64,000 nt of DNA from an uncultured Aquimarina sp. (lineage in GTDB: Bacteria > Bacteroidota > Bacteroidia > Flavobacteriales > Flavobacteriaceae). The stretch spans positions 28,052 to 92,051 of the forward strand of contig CANMDW010000022.1 in the NCBI GenBank assembly GCA_947496705.1, given 5' to 3'. Shown in pieces: positions 8,577 through 17,865 of the stretch. The stretch's first letter is position 1, and every line of letters starts with the position of its first letter. Under the pieces are notes generated by a model, which made no database searches, had not been told where the DNA came from, and was given only the letters and a program-made list of their open reading frames with translations. The translations under genes and the position numbers were made by a program.

Positions 8577-10658
8577 TTATTCTTTTACTAAATTGATCTC
8601 TACACGTCTGTTTTTTGCTCTTCCTGCTCTGGTCTTGTTTGTAGCGATTGGTCTGTCTTCACCAAATCCAACAGCCGATAATCTAAATTGATCGATCCCA
8701 TTTTCTACCAGATAATTTTTTACCGAGTTTGCTCTGGAGTCAGATAATCTTTGATTCAGTTTATTGCTTCCGGCACTATCAGTATGTCCTTCTACAGTAA
8801 ATTTTGCTGTAGGATATTCATTAAGTATATTGATGATATCTCGCAGCACCTGATTGGATTCGGCTTTGATTGAAGATTTACCAGAATCAAATAAGATTGT
8901 TTTTGCATACTCATTCAAAGTTTTTTGAACTTCTTCGGTCACTTCGGGACATCCGTTATTGGCAACGGTACCCGGTACATCGGGACAGTTATCATCTTTG
9001 TCCAAAACACCATCGCTATCGGTATCTGGCCATGGGCAACCTTGATTTTCTGCAGGACCAGCTATTTGCGGACAACTATCATCTTTATCCAATAATCCGT
9101 CACCATCGGTATCCGGCCATGGACATCCGTTGTTTCCAACTTCTCCTGCTTCTTCGGGACATTGATCATCTTTGTCGAGTACGGTATCACCATCGGTGTC
9201 TGGCCATGGGCACCCAAAGTTCTCTTCGGGCCCCTTTGTATCGGGGCATTCATCAACTTTATCCAGTACTCCGTCTCCGTCTTTATCCTTAGGCCTGGAC
9301 TGATATACAGGGATTTTAAGACCGGCATATACATCGGCGCCCTTAGACTCATCACCGATTAATAAAGATACTATTGATCCGGATCCTACATAAAGAGGCC
9401 CCGCTCTAAATCCTGCCCCCCAATGAAATCCACTGTGCTGTATCACGCTTATAGGAGAATAAAAACTAAACCATTTGCTCTCAAACCTTGGGGTAAGAGA
9501 TACTGTATTTGCTATTCTGCTTCTGTTTATTTTATCTTTTGCTGTAAGCGAAAAATCAGTATTTAAATTCACATAGAATTTCTGATTGATGTTCCAATCT
9601 ACATTAGCGTGTAATGCGGTCGGCAAAACTGCTTTTTCAGCTTCTGTTGCTTCTAAAAGTGTATAGAAGTTTTCTAATTCATCAAGATCATCAATGTTTT
9701 CAAAAGTGTTCTCATCTAATACATTATTAAAATTATATCGTTCTTCTACACCATCATAGCTAATAGATCCCATATCTGTAAGGGATAATCCAAACTTCAA
9801 TTTGTATTTATTAATATCTTTTGGCATATAAGAGTTGCCTTTACTATCTGTAGAAGTATAGTTTTTATGATCAGGTCTCCATTCATATACAAAACCAAGA
9901 TCAAACCCGATACCTGTTGCACCATTCACTACTTCAAAATCATCGGCATCATCTTCGAGGTTTTCGCTGTAGCCATAGGCTACTTCTCCTGTTGTTGTTA
10001 CACTTCCAATAACACCTCCAATTATAGCGTCTTCATCATAGTCTATAGATACATCTGTACCTGCACCATATGCATTGCCTAATCCCTGCAGATATTTGAG
10101 GGTTATTCCTCCTTTTAGAAAGTGTTGTTCTTTATTCATAAGAACTCTTGCATACGAAACGCCAATTTCTGCCCAGGCATGTGCATTAAAGAAGGCATCA
10201 CCTTCATTCACATTAAAACTACTGGTATCATCAAACCCATCTGCCAGACTTTCAAAAGTCTGTCCGTTGATTTCACTGATATTATAAAAAACTCTGGCTC
10301 TGGAGAATACGGCGATAGCATTTTTTTCATTGATATTGAACATAAATGATGGCCCGAGGATATCAACATTTCCCAAGACATTGTTTTTTTCTTCAGGAAA
10401 TGTTTTAGCATCATCTTCAATATCATAATCATCACCGATTGCATCGCTAAAATTCACTCCATAATAATCATTACCAACAAACGCACTGGCACCTGCCAGG
10501 TTAATGTCGGTTTTAAATCTCGAATCGACAATATTTGCAGGGTTACCGATCACACTGTGAACCCCGCTGTAATTATCGGTTAAAAATCCAATATAAGACT
10601 GGGCTTTTACAGATACTATGCATAAGAGCAATACTATCGTAATAATAGGTTTTTTCAT
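8577..10658 (-). CDS. OmpA-family outer membrane protein with DUF5723 barrel and thrombospondin type 3 repeats
   Basis: A 693-residue envelope protein. It starts with a signal peptide (MKKPIITIVLLLCIVSVKAQ). Residues ~20-455 are a beta-barrel-like region of the DUF5723 type. Residues ~457-560 hold five calcium-binding thrombospondin type 3 repeats (DxDGDGVLDKxDxCPxxxG pattern). The last ~115 residues are an OmpA C-terminal peptidoglycan-binding domain with TVEGHTDSAGSNKLNQRLS. It probably anchors the outer membrane to the cell wall and may take part in envelope or gliding functions. It is monocistronic by its own terminator. Confidence 0.9.
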   Translation of the reverse strand: MKKPIITIVLLLCIVSVKAQSYIGFLTDNYSGVHSVIGNPANIVDSRFKTDINLAGASAFVGNDYYGVNFSDAIGDDYDIEDDAKTFPEEKNNVLGNVDILGPSFMFNINEKNAIAVFSRARVFYNISEINGQTFESLADGFDDTSSFNVNEGDAFFNAHAWAEIGVSYARVLMNKEQHFLKGGITLKYLQGLGNAYGAGTDVSIDYDEDAIIGGVIGSVTTTGEVAYGYSENLEDDADDFEVVNGATGIGFDLGFVYEWRPDHKNYTSTDSKGNSYMPKDINKYKLKFGLSLTDMGSISYDGVEERYNFNNVLDENTFENIDDLDELENFYTLLEATEAEKAVLPTALHANVDWNINQKFYVNLNTDFSLTAKDKINRSRIANTVSLTPRFESKWFSFYSPISVIQHSGFHWGAGFRAGPLYVGSGSIVSLLIGDESKGADVYAGLKIPVYQSRPKDKDGDGVLDKVDECPDTKGPEENFGCPWPDTDGDTVLDKDDQCPEEAGEVGNNGCPWPDTDGDGLLDKDDSCPQIAGPAENQGCPWPDTDSDGVLDKDDNCPDVPGTVANNGCPEVTEEVQKTLNEYAKTILFDSGKSSIKAESNQVLRDIINILNEYPTAKFTVEGHTDSAGSNKLNQRLSDSRANSVKNYLVENGIDQFRLSAVGFGEDRPIATNKTRAGRAKNRRVEINLVKE

Positions 10659-10787
10659 TTTTTAGTTTTTAGATTTGGTTTAACTTTTAAAGTTGGCAAA
10701 GATATTAGTATTTTTTTAACATGGAAATTTTATCCATAATTAAGGCACATTTAAATGAATTATTAATCAGTCTTAGTGAGTATTAGA

Positions 10788-10816
10788 CAAAAAAAAGGTT
10801 ATCACAACGGATAACC
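10788..10816 (-). terminator. Rho-independent terminator
   Basis: Minus-strand hairpin GGTTATC / GATAACC with a 6-nt loop and an eight-T tail, ~34 bp after the stop of the OmpA lipoprotein gene. Confidence 0.85.
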
Positions 10817-10849
10817 TTCTTATTGTATTTAGTAAAGAATATTGTTTGT

Positions 10850-11716
10850 TTAGTTTCCTCCTTGAGAGGCTTTTTTCATACCATCTTCGATCATATTATA
10901 GAATTGATCTAATTTTGGTAATACCACAATTCTTGTACGTCTGTTCTTTGCTTTATTTGCAGCAGAACTATTATCGGCAACAGGAACATAATAGCTTCTT
11001 CCAGCCGCGGTCATACGTTTTGGATCTACTTTAAAATCTTTTTGTAATACTCTAACCACAGAAGTAGCTCGTTTTACACTAAGATCCCAGTTGTCTAAAA
11101 GCACTTTGTTTTTGATAGGCACATTATCTGTATGACCTTCTACCAGGAATTCAATATCCGGTTTGTCATTTACTACTTTGGCAACCTTGCCAAGTACTTC
11201 GCGTGCTCTGCTAGATACATTGTAGCTTCCACTTTTGAATAGAAGTTTATCTGATATAGACACATAAACCACACCTTTTTCTACATTAATTTCTATATCT
11301 TCGTCTGCAAGGTTTCCTAAAGCACCTTTTAAACTAGTTACCAATGCCAATGTTACAGAATCTTTTTTAGTAATTGCATCCTGCATTGTTCTTATTTGTA
11401 AATCTTTCTCTTTTATACTTTCCAGAGATTTTTCAAGGTTTTCTGCTTCTTTGGTAGAAAGTGTAGCCAAATCACCTACATTATTTAAGAGTGCAGAATT
11501 CTGGTTTTTAAGATTAGATACTTGATCCTGAAGAACTCTGAGTTGCGACGAAGAGCTTGCTTTTTCTTCAAGACAGCTATTTAATTTTACGGTAGCGCTG
11601 TTTAATAAATCCTCTGTTTCTTTGTTTTTGGCTTCTAGCTCAGAAAATTTCTTTTGTGAAACACAAGAAGATAGCAATACTGCCATCGAAGCCCCAATAA
11701 TCATTATTTTTTTCAT
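10850..11716 (-). CDS. OmpA-family lipoprotein with coiled coil
   Basis: A 288-residue lipoprotein. I choose the start at 11716 because it gives a proper lipoprotein signal peptide with lipobox LLSS before Cys18; an upstream ATG would add 14 implausible residues. Residues ~22-130 are a heptad-rich coiled coil (FSELEAKNKETEDLLNSATV..., NLEKSLESIKEKDLQIRTM). Residues ~150-280 are an OmpA domain with VEGHTDNVPIKNKVLLDNWDLS and the peptidoglycan-binding KAKNRRTRIVV. It is likely an outer-membrane lipoprotein that reaches the peptidoglycan. It lies downstream of the glycosyltransferase on the same strand. Confidence 0.9.
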   Translation of the reverse strand: MKKIMIIGASMAVLLSSCVSQKKFSELEAKNKETEDLLNSATVKLNSCLEEKASSSSQLRVLQDQVSNLKNQNSALLNNVGDLATLSTKEAENLEKSLESIKEKDLQIRTMQDAITKKDSVTLALVTSLKGALGNLADEDIEINVEKGVVYVSISDKLLFKSGSYNVSSRAREVLGKVAKVVNDKPDIEFLVEGHTDNVPIKNKVLLDNWDLSVKRATSVVRVLQKDFKVDPKRMTAAGRSYYVPVADNSSAANKAKNRRTRIVVLPKLDQFYNMIEDGMKKASQGGN

Positions 11717-11806
11717 TAGAAAATTTGTTTTAAGTCTTGTTATGGTTATATAACTCAAAATTATTAAAAATGTGACGTTTTACTAATCCATTAACAATAA
11801 TTTAAT

Positions 11807-12808
11807 TTACATATCCTTTAATTGATTGAAAAGTTTACGTTTTAGAATAAAATACTGCCATACAACGGAAAAAATTGAATAATATTTCCCCGTTTTCGAA
11901 AGTTTTTTGCCTTTTTTAATAAAAGTGTTAAAATTAGCATAGAAACTGAAATGGGCTTTAAGGATTGAAACAAAATGAGAAAATTTCCCCTCAAACAGGT
12001 ATTTCGCTCCAGCCAATCCATCGAGGATCAATCTAAGAAAAATTAAACCAAATAAGCGATTTCTGGAGACATTTTTTGCAAGAAGATATAGATTATTCCT
12101 GAAATTGAGATACGTTTTTTGAGGATTCATAACATCCAGGGTAGCACCTCCCAAATGATACACTGTTGATGATCCTGCATACATTATTGTATACCCTTGG
12201 TTTTGAATACGCCAGCATAAATCAATTTCTTCCATATGGGCAAAGAAGTCTTCGTCTAATTTGCCTACTTCTTCAAAAACAGTTTTCTTTATAAATAAAC
12301 ATGCACCGCTTGCCCAGAATATAGGAATGGTATCATCATATTGACCCCGATCTTCTTCTATAGTATCAAAAATTCGACCTCTGCAATAGGGATATCCTAA
12401 TTTGTCTATAAACCCCCCACCGGCTCCGGCATATTCAAAATGGGACTTTTTTTTATAATCCAAAATTTTTGGCTGTATAGCAGCAATTTTATCTGAAGAT
12501 TCAAAGGTATTTATAATTGGGGTAAGCCAGTTTTCGGAAACTTCTATATCACTATTCAATAAGCAATATATATCTGTGTCAATTTCTGCTAAAGCATCGT
12601 TATACCCTTTTGCATATCCACCATTCACTGCATTTTGAATGATTTTTACTTCAGGAAAGACGGCTCTTACATACTCTACAGAATCATCGGCCGATGCATT
12701 ATCAGCCAGGTATATGGTAGCTTCTTTAGAATACTTTACTACAGAGGGTAAAAACTGTTCTAATAGTGATCTGCCATTCCAATTTAATATAATTACTGCG
12801 ATATTCAC
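11807..12808 (-). CDS. Family 2 glycosyltransferase (rhamnosyltransferase-like)
   Basis: A 333-residue GT-A fold enzyme. The N-terminus VAVIILNWNGRS-type motif (IAVIILNWNGRSLLEQFLPS), DNASADDSVEYV and the metal-binding LLNSDIEV are followed by FWASGACLFIKKTVFEEVG and HMEEIDLCWRIQNQGYTIMY, the usual set of WbbL/RfbN-type GT2 enzymes. The C-terminal ~90 residues contain basic amphipathic segments that could touch the membrane. It probably adds a sugar to a surface polysaccharide or glycolipid; donor and acceptor are unknown. No other glycan genes are adjacent. Confidence 0.9.
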   Translation of the reverse strand: MNIAVIILNWNGRSLLEQFLPSVVKYSKEATIYLADNASADDSVEYVRAVFPEVKIIQNAVNGGYAKGYNDALAEIDTDIYCLLNSDIEVSENWLTPIINTFESSDKIAAIQPKILDYKKKSHFEYAGAGGGFIDKLGYPYCRGRIFDTIEEDRGQYDDTIPIFWASGACLFIKKTVFEEVGKLDEDFFAHMEEIDLCWRIQNQGYTIMYAGSSTVYHLGGATLDVMNPQKTYLNFRNNLYLLAKNVSRNRLFGLIFLRLILDGLAGAKYLFEGKFSHFVSILKAHFSFYANFNTFIKKGKKLSKTGKYYSIFSVVWQYFILKRKLFNQLKDM

Positions 12809-12907
12809 AGCTGCAAATTAAAGAGTTTAATCGGAAATTAACAGTAGAGAAGAAATAAATTATATCATTATTTTCTCTTTTTAGATATCTATGATATGTT
12901 GTAATTA

Positions 12908-12954
12908 AAAAATCAGTTGCTGCAAATTATAATGTACAGCAACTGATTTTATTC
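12908..12954 (-). terminator. Terminator for the metzincin lipoprotein gene
   Basis: A 14-bp stem (AAATCAGTTGCTG with its complement) and AT-rich loop, with T-runs on both sides so it could act in both directions. Confidence 0.8.
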
Positions 12955-13027
12955 TATAATCATATTTAATTCAAAAAAAACCGGCAAAACATCATTTAGT
13001 TTAGATTAAAAATTGTTTTATACGCTA

Positions 13028-14254
13028 TCAACGAGGAACATAGCAAGCTATCCCTTCATATGTATATCCGGCGGGAGTACTTCGATTCGTTTTATATAGA
13101 TGATCTACAACACTACTGTTATAAAATCTATATAAAGGTATTCTACCACTAGCTCCAGATCGATACACATATCCGGCTATCCCTTCATATCTATAACCAG
13201 CTGGGGTACTGCGATCTGTTTTATAAAAATGATTGACTGCACTGCTATTGTAAAATCTGTATAATGGTATCGTCCCAGGCACACTTTGTGAATAGATTTT
13301 ACATTGCACTCCTTCATATATGTATCCAGCAGGGGTTCCGCGATCTGTTTTATAAAAATGATTGGCTTTTGGTCCACCTCTATAAAAACCATAAAAAGGG
13401 ACAGGATTAATTGTAGGTGGAGGTGGAGTTCTGGCATACAGCCTACGTAATGCAGTTCTATCACTTGCTATAAATGGCCTGTTGGTGTTCAGACCGGTAC
13501 ATGCGAGCATCCAGGAATTAGCAACTGGTCCCGATGGTGTTCCCGGGATCAGGATTGCTCCAACTCCTGCTTGCCCTTCATTTCCACCATTAGGACAGCC
13601 ACTAAAATTTGTATTAGCGTAATCGGTATGTCTAAACCCAATAGTATGTCCGATTTCATGAGCAATAACAGAAGCAGCATTGCCTAGTCTTTTAGAATTA
13701 TTATAGTGGAACGTATTTAATTCTATAGTTCTAAATGGTCTGCCATTGCTTGGAAACCAAGTGCTTCCAAAAAAGCCATTTGCTATATAGACAGGCACAA
13801 TGCGAATATCATTACTTGATGCACTGCTTGTTCTTCGGAATGTTAGTCTTAAATTAAGTGCATTATATCGCCTTAAAGCTTCATCAAGAGCACTCTTAAC
13901 ATAAGGTGGGAATGAAGGGTCTATGAACACCCTGATGGTTCTGGTACCTGAGACCAAATTATTGGTTCGGTATTGTTTTGCATCTCCAAACGTTTCAGTT
14001 TTTTCTTTTGAGAGTTCGTCCAACCTCTCTTCGGTAACATAAATATCATTCTCTACAATGTAACCTTCATTATATTTATAAAGTCCTTCGTTTGTGTGAA
14101 ATCCAGCACTTTCTAACTTCTGGATGATGTGCTTAGGAACAGCTTGTTGTTCACTAGTATCTTCATTTGGTATTTCCTGATCTAACTCACAAGAGGTCAA
14201 ACAGAGCAAAAAGCAAGATGCTATTGCTACAATTAATGATTTGAATGAATTCAT
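13028..14254 (-). CDS. Metzincin lipoprotein (HEIGH-type, M57-like) with three DUF5648-like repeats
   Basis: A 408-residue protein with a lipoprotein signal (lipobox LLCLTSC). Residues ~105-275 are a metalloprotease domain with HEIGHTIGFRH at 200-210 (zinc ligands H200, H204, H210; E201 catalytic), most like the dual-action HEIGH / Peptidase_M57 group. Residues ~285-408 carry three ~40-residue repeats (PLYRFYNSS..NHFYKTDRSTPAGYxYEGI), the DUF5648 repeat thought to be a carbohydrate- or surface-binding module. It would be displayed on the cell surface or released. It has its own terminator and no operon partner. Confidence 0.85.
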   Translation of the reverse strand: MNSFKSLIVAIASCFLLCLTSCELDQEIPNEDTSEQQAVPKHIIQKLESAGFHTNEGLYKYNEGYIVENDIYVTEERLDELSKEKTETFGDAKQYRTNNLVSGTRTIRVFIDPSFPPYVKSALDEALRRYNALNLRLTFRRTSSASSNDIRIVPVYIANGFFGSTWFPSNGRPFRTIELNTFHYNNSKRLGNAASVIAHEIGHTIGFRHTDYANTNFSGCPNGGNEGQAGVGAILIPGTPSGPVANSWMLACTGLNTNRPFIASDRTALRRLYARTPPPPTINPVPFYGFYRGGPKANHFYKTDRGTPAGYIYEGVQCKIYSQSVPGTIPLYRFYNSSAVNHFYKTDRSTPAGYRYEGIAGYVYRSGASGRIPLYRFYNSSVVDHLYKTNRSTPAGYTYEGIACYVPR

Positions 14255-14736
14255 AGTTTTTAAGTTTTAAGATATGATTTTGCCAGTTTTAGTGAATTAA
14301 TAGGTAGCAAAGTATTATAACACTATGCGAAACACAAGCCGATATTCTTGATATTTATAAATTCAAACCTCAGATTCATAAATTTCAGGCACTTATTTTT
14401 TGATATAGGAGTAGTATAGGTTTGGTATATGCCCACGGTTTTTAATCTAAATAATTCCCCGACGGCTCTGCCTCGGGGTTTCCGATTAACCTCTCCTTGG
14501 GAGAGGTCGGAACTGCCTTTTTTGGCAGTTCCGGGTGAGGCTAAATACAAAATTTCGGTTTTTGGCCCCGAGGCCAAAATGAAACCGGCGAAATACCCCT
14601 ATGGCTTGCCTCGGGGATAGTCGGTTTCAAGAAATTTTTTATTCAATAGAATTACCCGAGGCCTGTTTGCCGATCCGGGCAGGCTCTATCTCCTTTAGAT
14701 TTCGGGCTTGACCCCCTTAGAATTAAAGACGATTAT
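14255..14736. other. Intergenic region rich in GC palindromes
   Basis: No gene. The stretch is unusually GC-rich for this genome and full of short hairpins: CTCTCC/GGGAGAG near 14491-14505, a perfect GGAACTGCC/GGCAGTTCC pair at 14509-14532, CCCCGA/TCGGGG near 14458-14477, and a CCTGTTTGCC..GGGCAGG palindrome near 14664-14684. Short frames across it are accidental. It may be a decayed repeat or a structured 3' region. Confidence 0.5.
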
Positions 14737-15180
14737 TTATTTATAATCAGGAATGTTTTTTAAAAAAATATAGTGTTTATCGGTATAATTCATCTGACAA
14801 TAGTAATGATTCATGCCATTGGTGATCATTAAATATTCTGCGTCTAAGGCAAGATTGTATCGGGCAATCTGGTCAAAAACATCCTGAGTGATCTTCACCG
14901 TATGTGATTTGCATTCTATGATAAGAAAGATACTGCCATCGGGATTAAAAACGATAATATCGTAACGTTTACTCAAATCATTTACTTTGATTAATTTCTC
15001 AACATTTATGAGGCTTTGGGGGTATTTTTTTTCTTCGATCAAAAAGTGTATCGTGTGTTGACGCACCCATTCTTCGGGGGTAAGTATGACGAATTTTTTA
15101 CGAATCCGGTCAAAAATAGCAACTTTATTTTCGTTACTTTTGAACCTGAATTGATACTCGGGAAAGTTAAGTTTTTGCAT
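14737..15180 (-). CDS. Small PD-(D/E)xK protein, HsdR N-terminal-like
   Basis: A 147-residue protein of the type I restriction HsdR_N_2 family but with only the nuclease-like domain. It has RIRKKFVILTPEEWVRQHTIHFLI at the start, then the catalytic core D..(E)xK as RYDIIVFNPDGSIFLIIECKSH near residues 73-95. Proteins of this size are widespread in Bacteroidota immediately divergent from holA, as here, which suggests a role in DNA maintenance rather than restriction. No methylase or specificity subunit is nearby. Function is inferred from fold only. Confidence 0.85.
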   Translation of the reverse strand: MQKLNFPEYQFRFKSNENKVAIFDRIRKKFVILTPEEWVRQHTIHFLIEEKKYPQSLINVEKLIKVNDLSKRYDIIVFNPDGSIFLIIECKSHTVKITQDVFDQIARYNLALDAEYLMITNGMNHYYCQMNYTDKHYIFLKNIPDYK

Positions 15181-15235
15181 TATGGATTCTTAATTCGATG
15201 GTTATGGTTCAAACAAATTTGATGATTTTTTCTGA

Positions 15236-16240
15236 ATGGACGAAGTAAAACAAATAGTAAGTGATATCAATAGCGGTAATATAAAACCGATCTACTTTTT
15301 GATGGGAGAAGAACCCTATTATATCGACAGGATTTCTGAATTTATCGATAAAAATGTACTGGCCGAAGAAGAAAAGGGATTCAATCAAATGGTGTTGTAT
15401 GGTCGCGATGTTACCATAGAGGATGTTGTGGGTAATGCAAAACGTTTTCCGATGATGGCAGAGCGCCAGGTAGTTATTGTTAAAGAAGCCCAGGATTTGT
15501 CACGAACTATCGAAAAATTAGCCGACTATGCAGAAAATCCACAACCATCAACGGTTTTGGTGGTTTGTTATAAATATAAAAAGATAGATAAACGCAAGAA
15601 ACTTTATAAAACCGTTGCCAAAAACGGAATCATTTATGAAAGTAAAAAGCTATATGAAAATCAGGTAGCAGACTGGATCAGAAGGGTTTTGGCAGGAGCC
15701 AAATATAATATTGAACCCAAGGCTGCCCAAATGTTGGTAGAGTTTTTGGGAACGGATCTTAGTAAAATCAATAATGAACTCGAAAAACTGAAATTGGTTG
15801 TTCCTGAGAACTCGCAAATTACAGCAAATCAAATTGAAGAAAATATAGGAATCAGTAAAGAATTCAACAATTTTGAGCTTCGCAAAGCCGTTGGCAACAG
15901 AGATGTAGTGAAAGCGCATCGAATTATTAATTATTTTGCTCAGAATCCAAAGGATAACCCATTGGTTGTCACTATTTCTCTACTCTATAGTTTTTTCTCT
16001 CAGGTATTACAATATCATGGGGTATCTGATAAATCACAGCGCAACGTGGCCGCGATCTTAAAAGTGAATCCTTATTTTGTAAAAGACTATGCCGAAGCAG
16101 CTCATAATTACCCTATGAAAAAAGTAAGCCGAATCATCACCCTACTTAGAGAAGCCGATGTGAAAAGTAAAGGAGTAGGGGCAGCAAACCTGCCACAGGG
16201 AGATATTCTGAAAGAGCTTTTGGTAAAGATCATGTCATGA
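15236..16240 (+). CDS. holA: DNA polymerase III subunit delta
   Basis: A 334-residue clamp-loader delta subunit. The N-terminus (IKPIYFLMGEEPYYIDRISEFIDKNVL) and the following AAA+-like region with FPMMAERQVVIVKEAQDL match HolA; the C-terminal collar domain has FELRKAVGNRDVVKAHRIINYFAQNPKDNP. It opens the beta sliding clamp together with DnaX and delta'. The start at 15236 lies 55 bp from the divergent HsdR_N-like gene. Length is normal for the family. Confidence 0.93.
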   Translation: MDEVKQIVSDINSGNIKPIYFLMGEEPYYIDRISEFIDKNVLAEEEKGFNQMVLYGRDVTIEDVVGNAKRFPMMAERQVVIVKEAQDLSRTIEKLADYAENPQPSTVLVVCYKYKKIDKRKKLYKTVAKNGIIYESKKLYENQVADWIRRVLAGAKYNIEPKAAQMLVEFLGTDLSKINNELEKLKLVVPENSQITANQIEENIGISKEFNNFELRKAVGNRDVVKAHRIINYFAQNPKDNPLVVTISLLYSFFSQVLQYHGVSDKSQRNVAAILKVNPYFVKDYAEAAHNYPMKKVSRIITLLREADVKSKGVGAANLPQGDILKELLVKIMS

Positions 16241-16474
16241 GGTGATTTTATCGACGAGAAGTGAGTCTGCCTAAGGTGAATGTGAGATGAGGATACTGTC
16301 CCTTATCAACAATTATAGTATTATGCATCCTGTTTTTACATGATTTTCCCGATATTCTATGCAGTGTAAACTCTTTTGATGTTCTATACTATCCCTTGAT
16401 TACTTTGTATCTAGACTACCCATTTAATAATTATTTAACATTCTGGAGTAAAGTACAATGTGTATTTTTATGGT

Positions 16475-17821
16475 ATGCTAAAGTTCAATATATTTCCCAA
16501 GATTATTTTCCCCATTTTATTAGTGAATTTTATAGGAATACTGGGGTACAGTATTGTTATTCCTATTCTAATATTTATTGTTACTGATTTAGGCGGAAAC
16601 GGATTTATTTATGGAATTCTGGGAGCAACGTATCCTTTTTTTCAATTGATTGGGGCTCCTATTTTGGGAAGATTATCAGATCGGATCGGCAGAAAGAAAG
16701 TATTGATTGTTAGTCAGGCAGGAACTTTTGCAGCGTGGATGTTATTTTTGCTCGCTTTTATACTTCCCAAAACCACTTTATGGTCTTCAGATTCAGAATT
16801 AACAGGAAGTTATCTCATGACATTGCCCTTATTACTACTCTTTATAGCCAGAATCTTTGATGGTTTTACCGGAGGGAATGTCTCTGTAGCGAATGCCTAT
16901 TTGTCTGATATCTCAACCGATGATAACAGGGATAAGAATTTTGGTATGATGGGCGCATCGACAAGCCTTGGGTTTGTTTTGGGGCCTGCAGTAGCAGGAA
17001 TCCTGGCGTCTACTTTGCTGGGCGAAGCACTACCTATTTTATTGGCTGCGGTTATCTCTTTGATAGCAATTTTTGTCATTATCCTTAGATTGCCGGAAAG
17101 TAATCCTTGTGTAGTAGATACCGGCAACCTGGGATTCAGGTCTTTCAGAAGGTTTTTTCAGGTAGAACATAAAGATTGTTATACCGATGATATTACCAAA
17201 GATGATGCTTCTAATTCTTTTTGGAAAATTCTTAAACTGGAAGGGATTCCATTATTATACGCTATTTATTTTCTTACATTTTTGGCTTTTAGCCTTTTTT
17301 ATGCAGGATTACCAATTTATGCTTCCACAATATTAAAATGGTCTTCAACAGAGCTTGGGATTTTTCTGGCCTACTCTAGTATTATTATGATTTTGGTACA
17401 GGGGCCTTTGTTGTCATATCTTTCAGGAAGAGTTTCTAATATCCTTTGTATTGCAGTTGGGACGATACTATTAGCAATGAGCTTTTACCTGCTTTCTTTT
17501 TCCGATATTATTACATTGTATATCGCCAATACATTGCTATCATTGGGTAATGGTTTGATGTGGCCTAGTTTCTTGTCTTTATTATCCAGGACAGGAAATC
17601 ACCAAATGCAAGGAGCAATCCAGGGATATGGCAATAGTATGGGCAGTTTTGCAAGCATCTTTGGACTGATTCTTGGCGGAATTCTTTTCGAAAGTATGCA
17701 AATGGCTGTTTTTATGATCGGAGCAGGAATATTTCTGATCATTTTTTTATTGGTGGTTTTCAATCATTTTAAAAACAAAAGATCTGTTATAAAACAACAA
17801 CCAAAGGTTGGGACTGTTTGA
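16475..17821 (+). CDS. MFS transporter, TetA-like
   Basis: A ~448-residue major facilitator protein with about twelve hydrophobic segments. The conserved loop 2-3 motif GRLSDRIGRKKVLI is present, and ARIFDGFTGGNVSVANAYLSDIS resembles motif C/loop regions of the TetA/DHA1 drug:H+ antiporters. I prefer the internal ATG at 16475, since the five codons before it are unlikely. The substrate is unknown; drug or metabolite efflux is the usual role. It ends in a shared terminator with the convergent SDR gene. Confidence 0.88.
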   Translation: MLKFNIFPKIIFPILLVNFIGILGYSIVIPILIFIVTDLGGNGFIYGILGATYPFFQLIGAPILGRLSDRIGRKKVLIVSQAGTFAAWMLFLLAFILPKTTLWSSDSELTGSYLMTLPLLLLFIARIFDGFTGGNVSVANAYLSDISTDDNRDKNFGMMGASTSLGFVLGPAVAGILASTLLGEALPILLAAVISLIAIFVIILRLPESNPCVVDTGNLGFRSFRRFFQVEHKDCYTDDITKDDASNSFWKILKLEGIPLLYAIYFLTFLAFSLFYAGLPIYASTILKWSSTELGIFLAYSSIIMILVQGPLLSYLSGRVSNILCIAVGTILLAMSFYLLSFSDIITLYIANTLLSLGNGLMWPSFLSLLSRTGNHQMQGAIQGYGNSMGSFASIFGLILGGILFESMQMAVFMIGAGIFLIIFLLVVFNHFKNKRSVIKQQPKVGTV

Positions 17822-17827
17822 TTTAAA

Positions 17828-17861
17828 AGACCCCGGGGGTTTCCAAAACTCCTGGGGTCTG
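17828..17861. terminator. Bidirectional terminator between convergent genes
   Basis: Strong GC stem AGACCCC..GG paired with CCTGGGGTCT, lying between the MFS (+) and SDR (-) stop codons. Confidence 0.8.
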
Positions 17862-17865
17862 GTAA

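Noticed and set aside
8940..9300. Regularly repeated DNA segments that look like a CRISPR or tandem array
   Set aside because: They are the coding repeats of the thrombospondin type 3 region of the OmpA-family protein, in frame throughout.
14429..14620. Possible small GC-rich genes in the 14.3-14.7 kb gap
   Set aside because: Both strands are open only because of palindromic GC-rich sequence; no leader, domain or promoter supports a protein.
14737..16240. Restriction-modification system
   Set aside because: Only a lone HsdR-N-like domain is present next to holA; no methylase, specificity or helicase subunit exists nearby.
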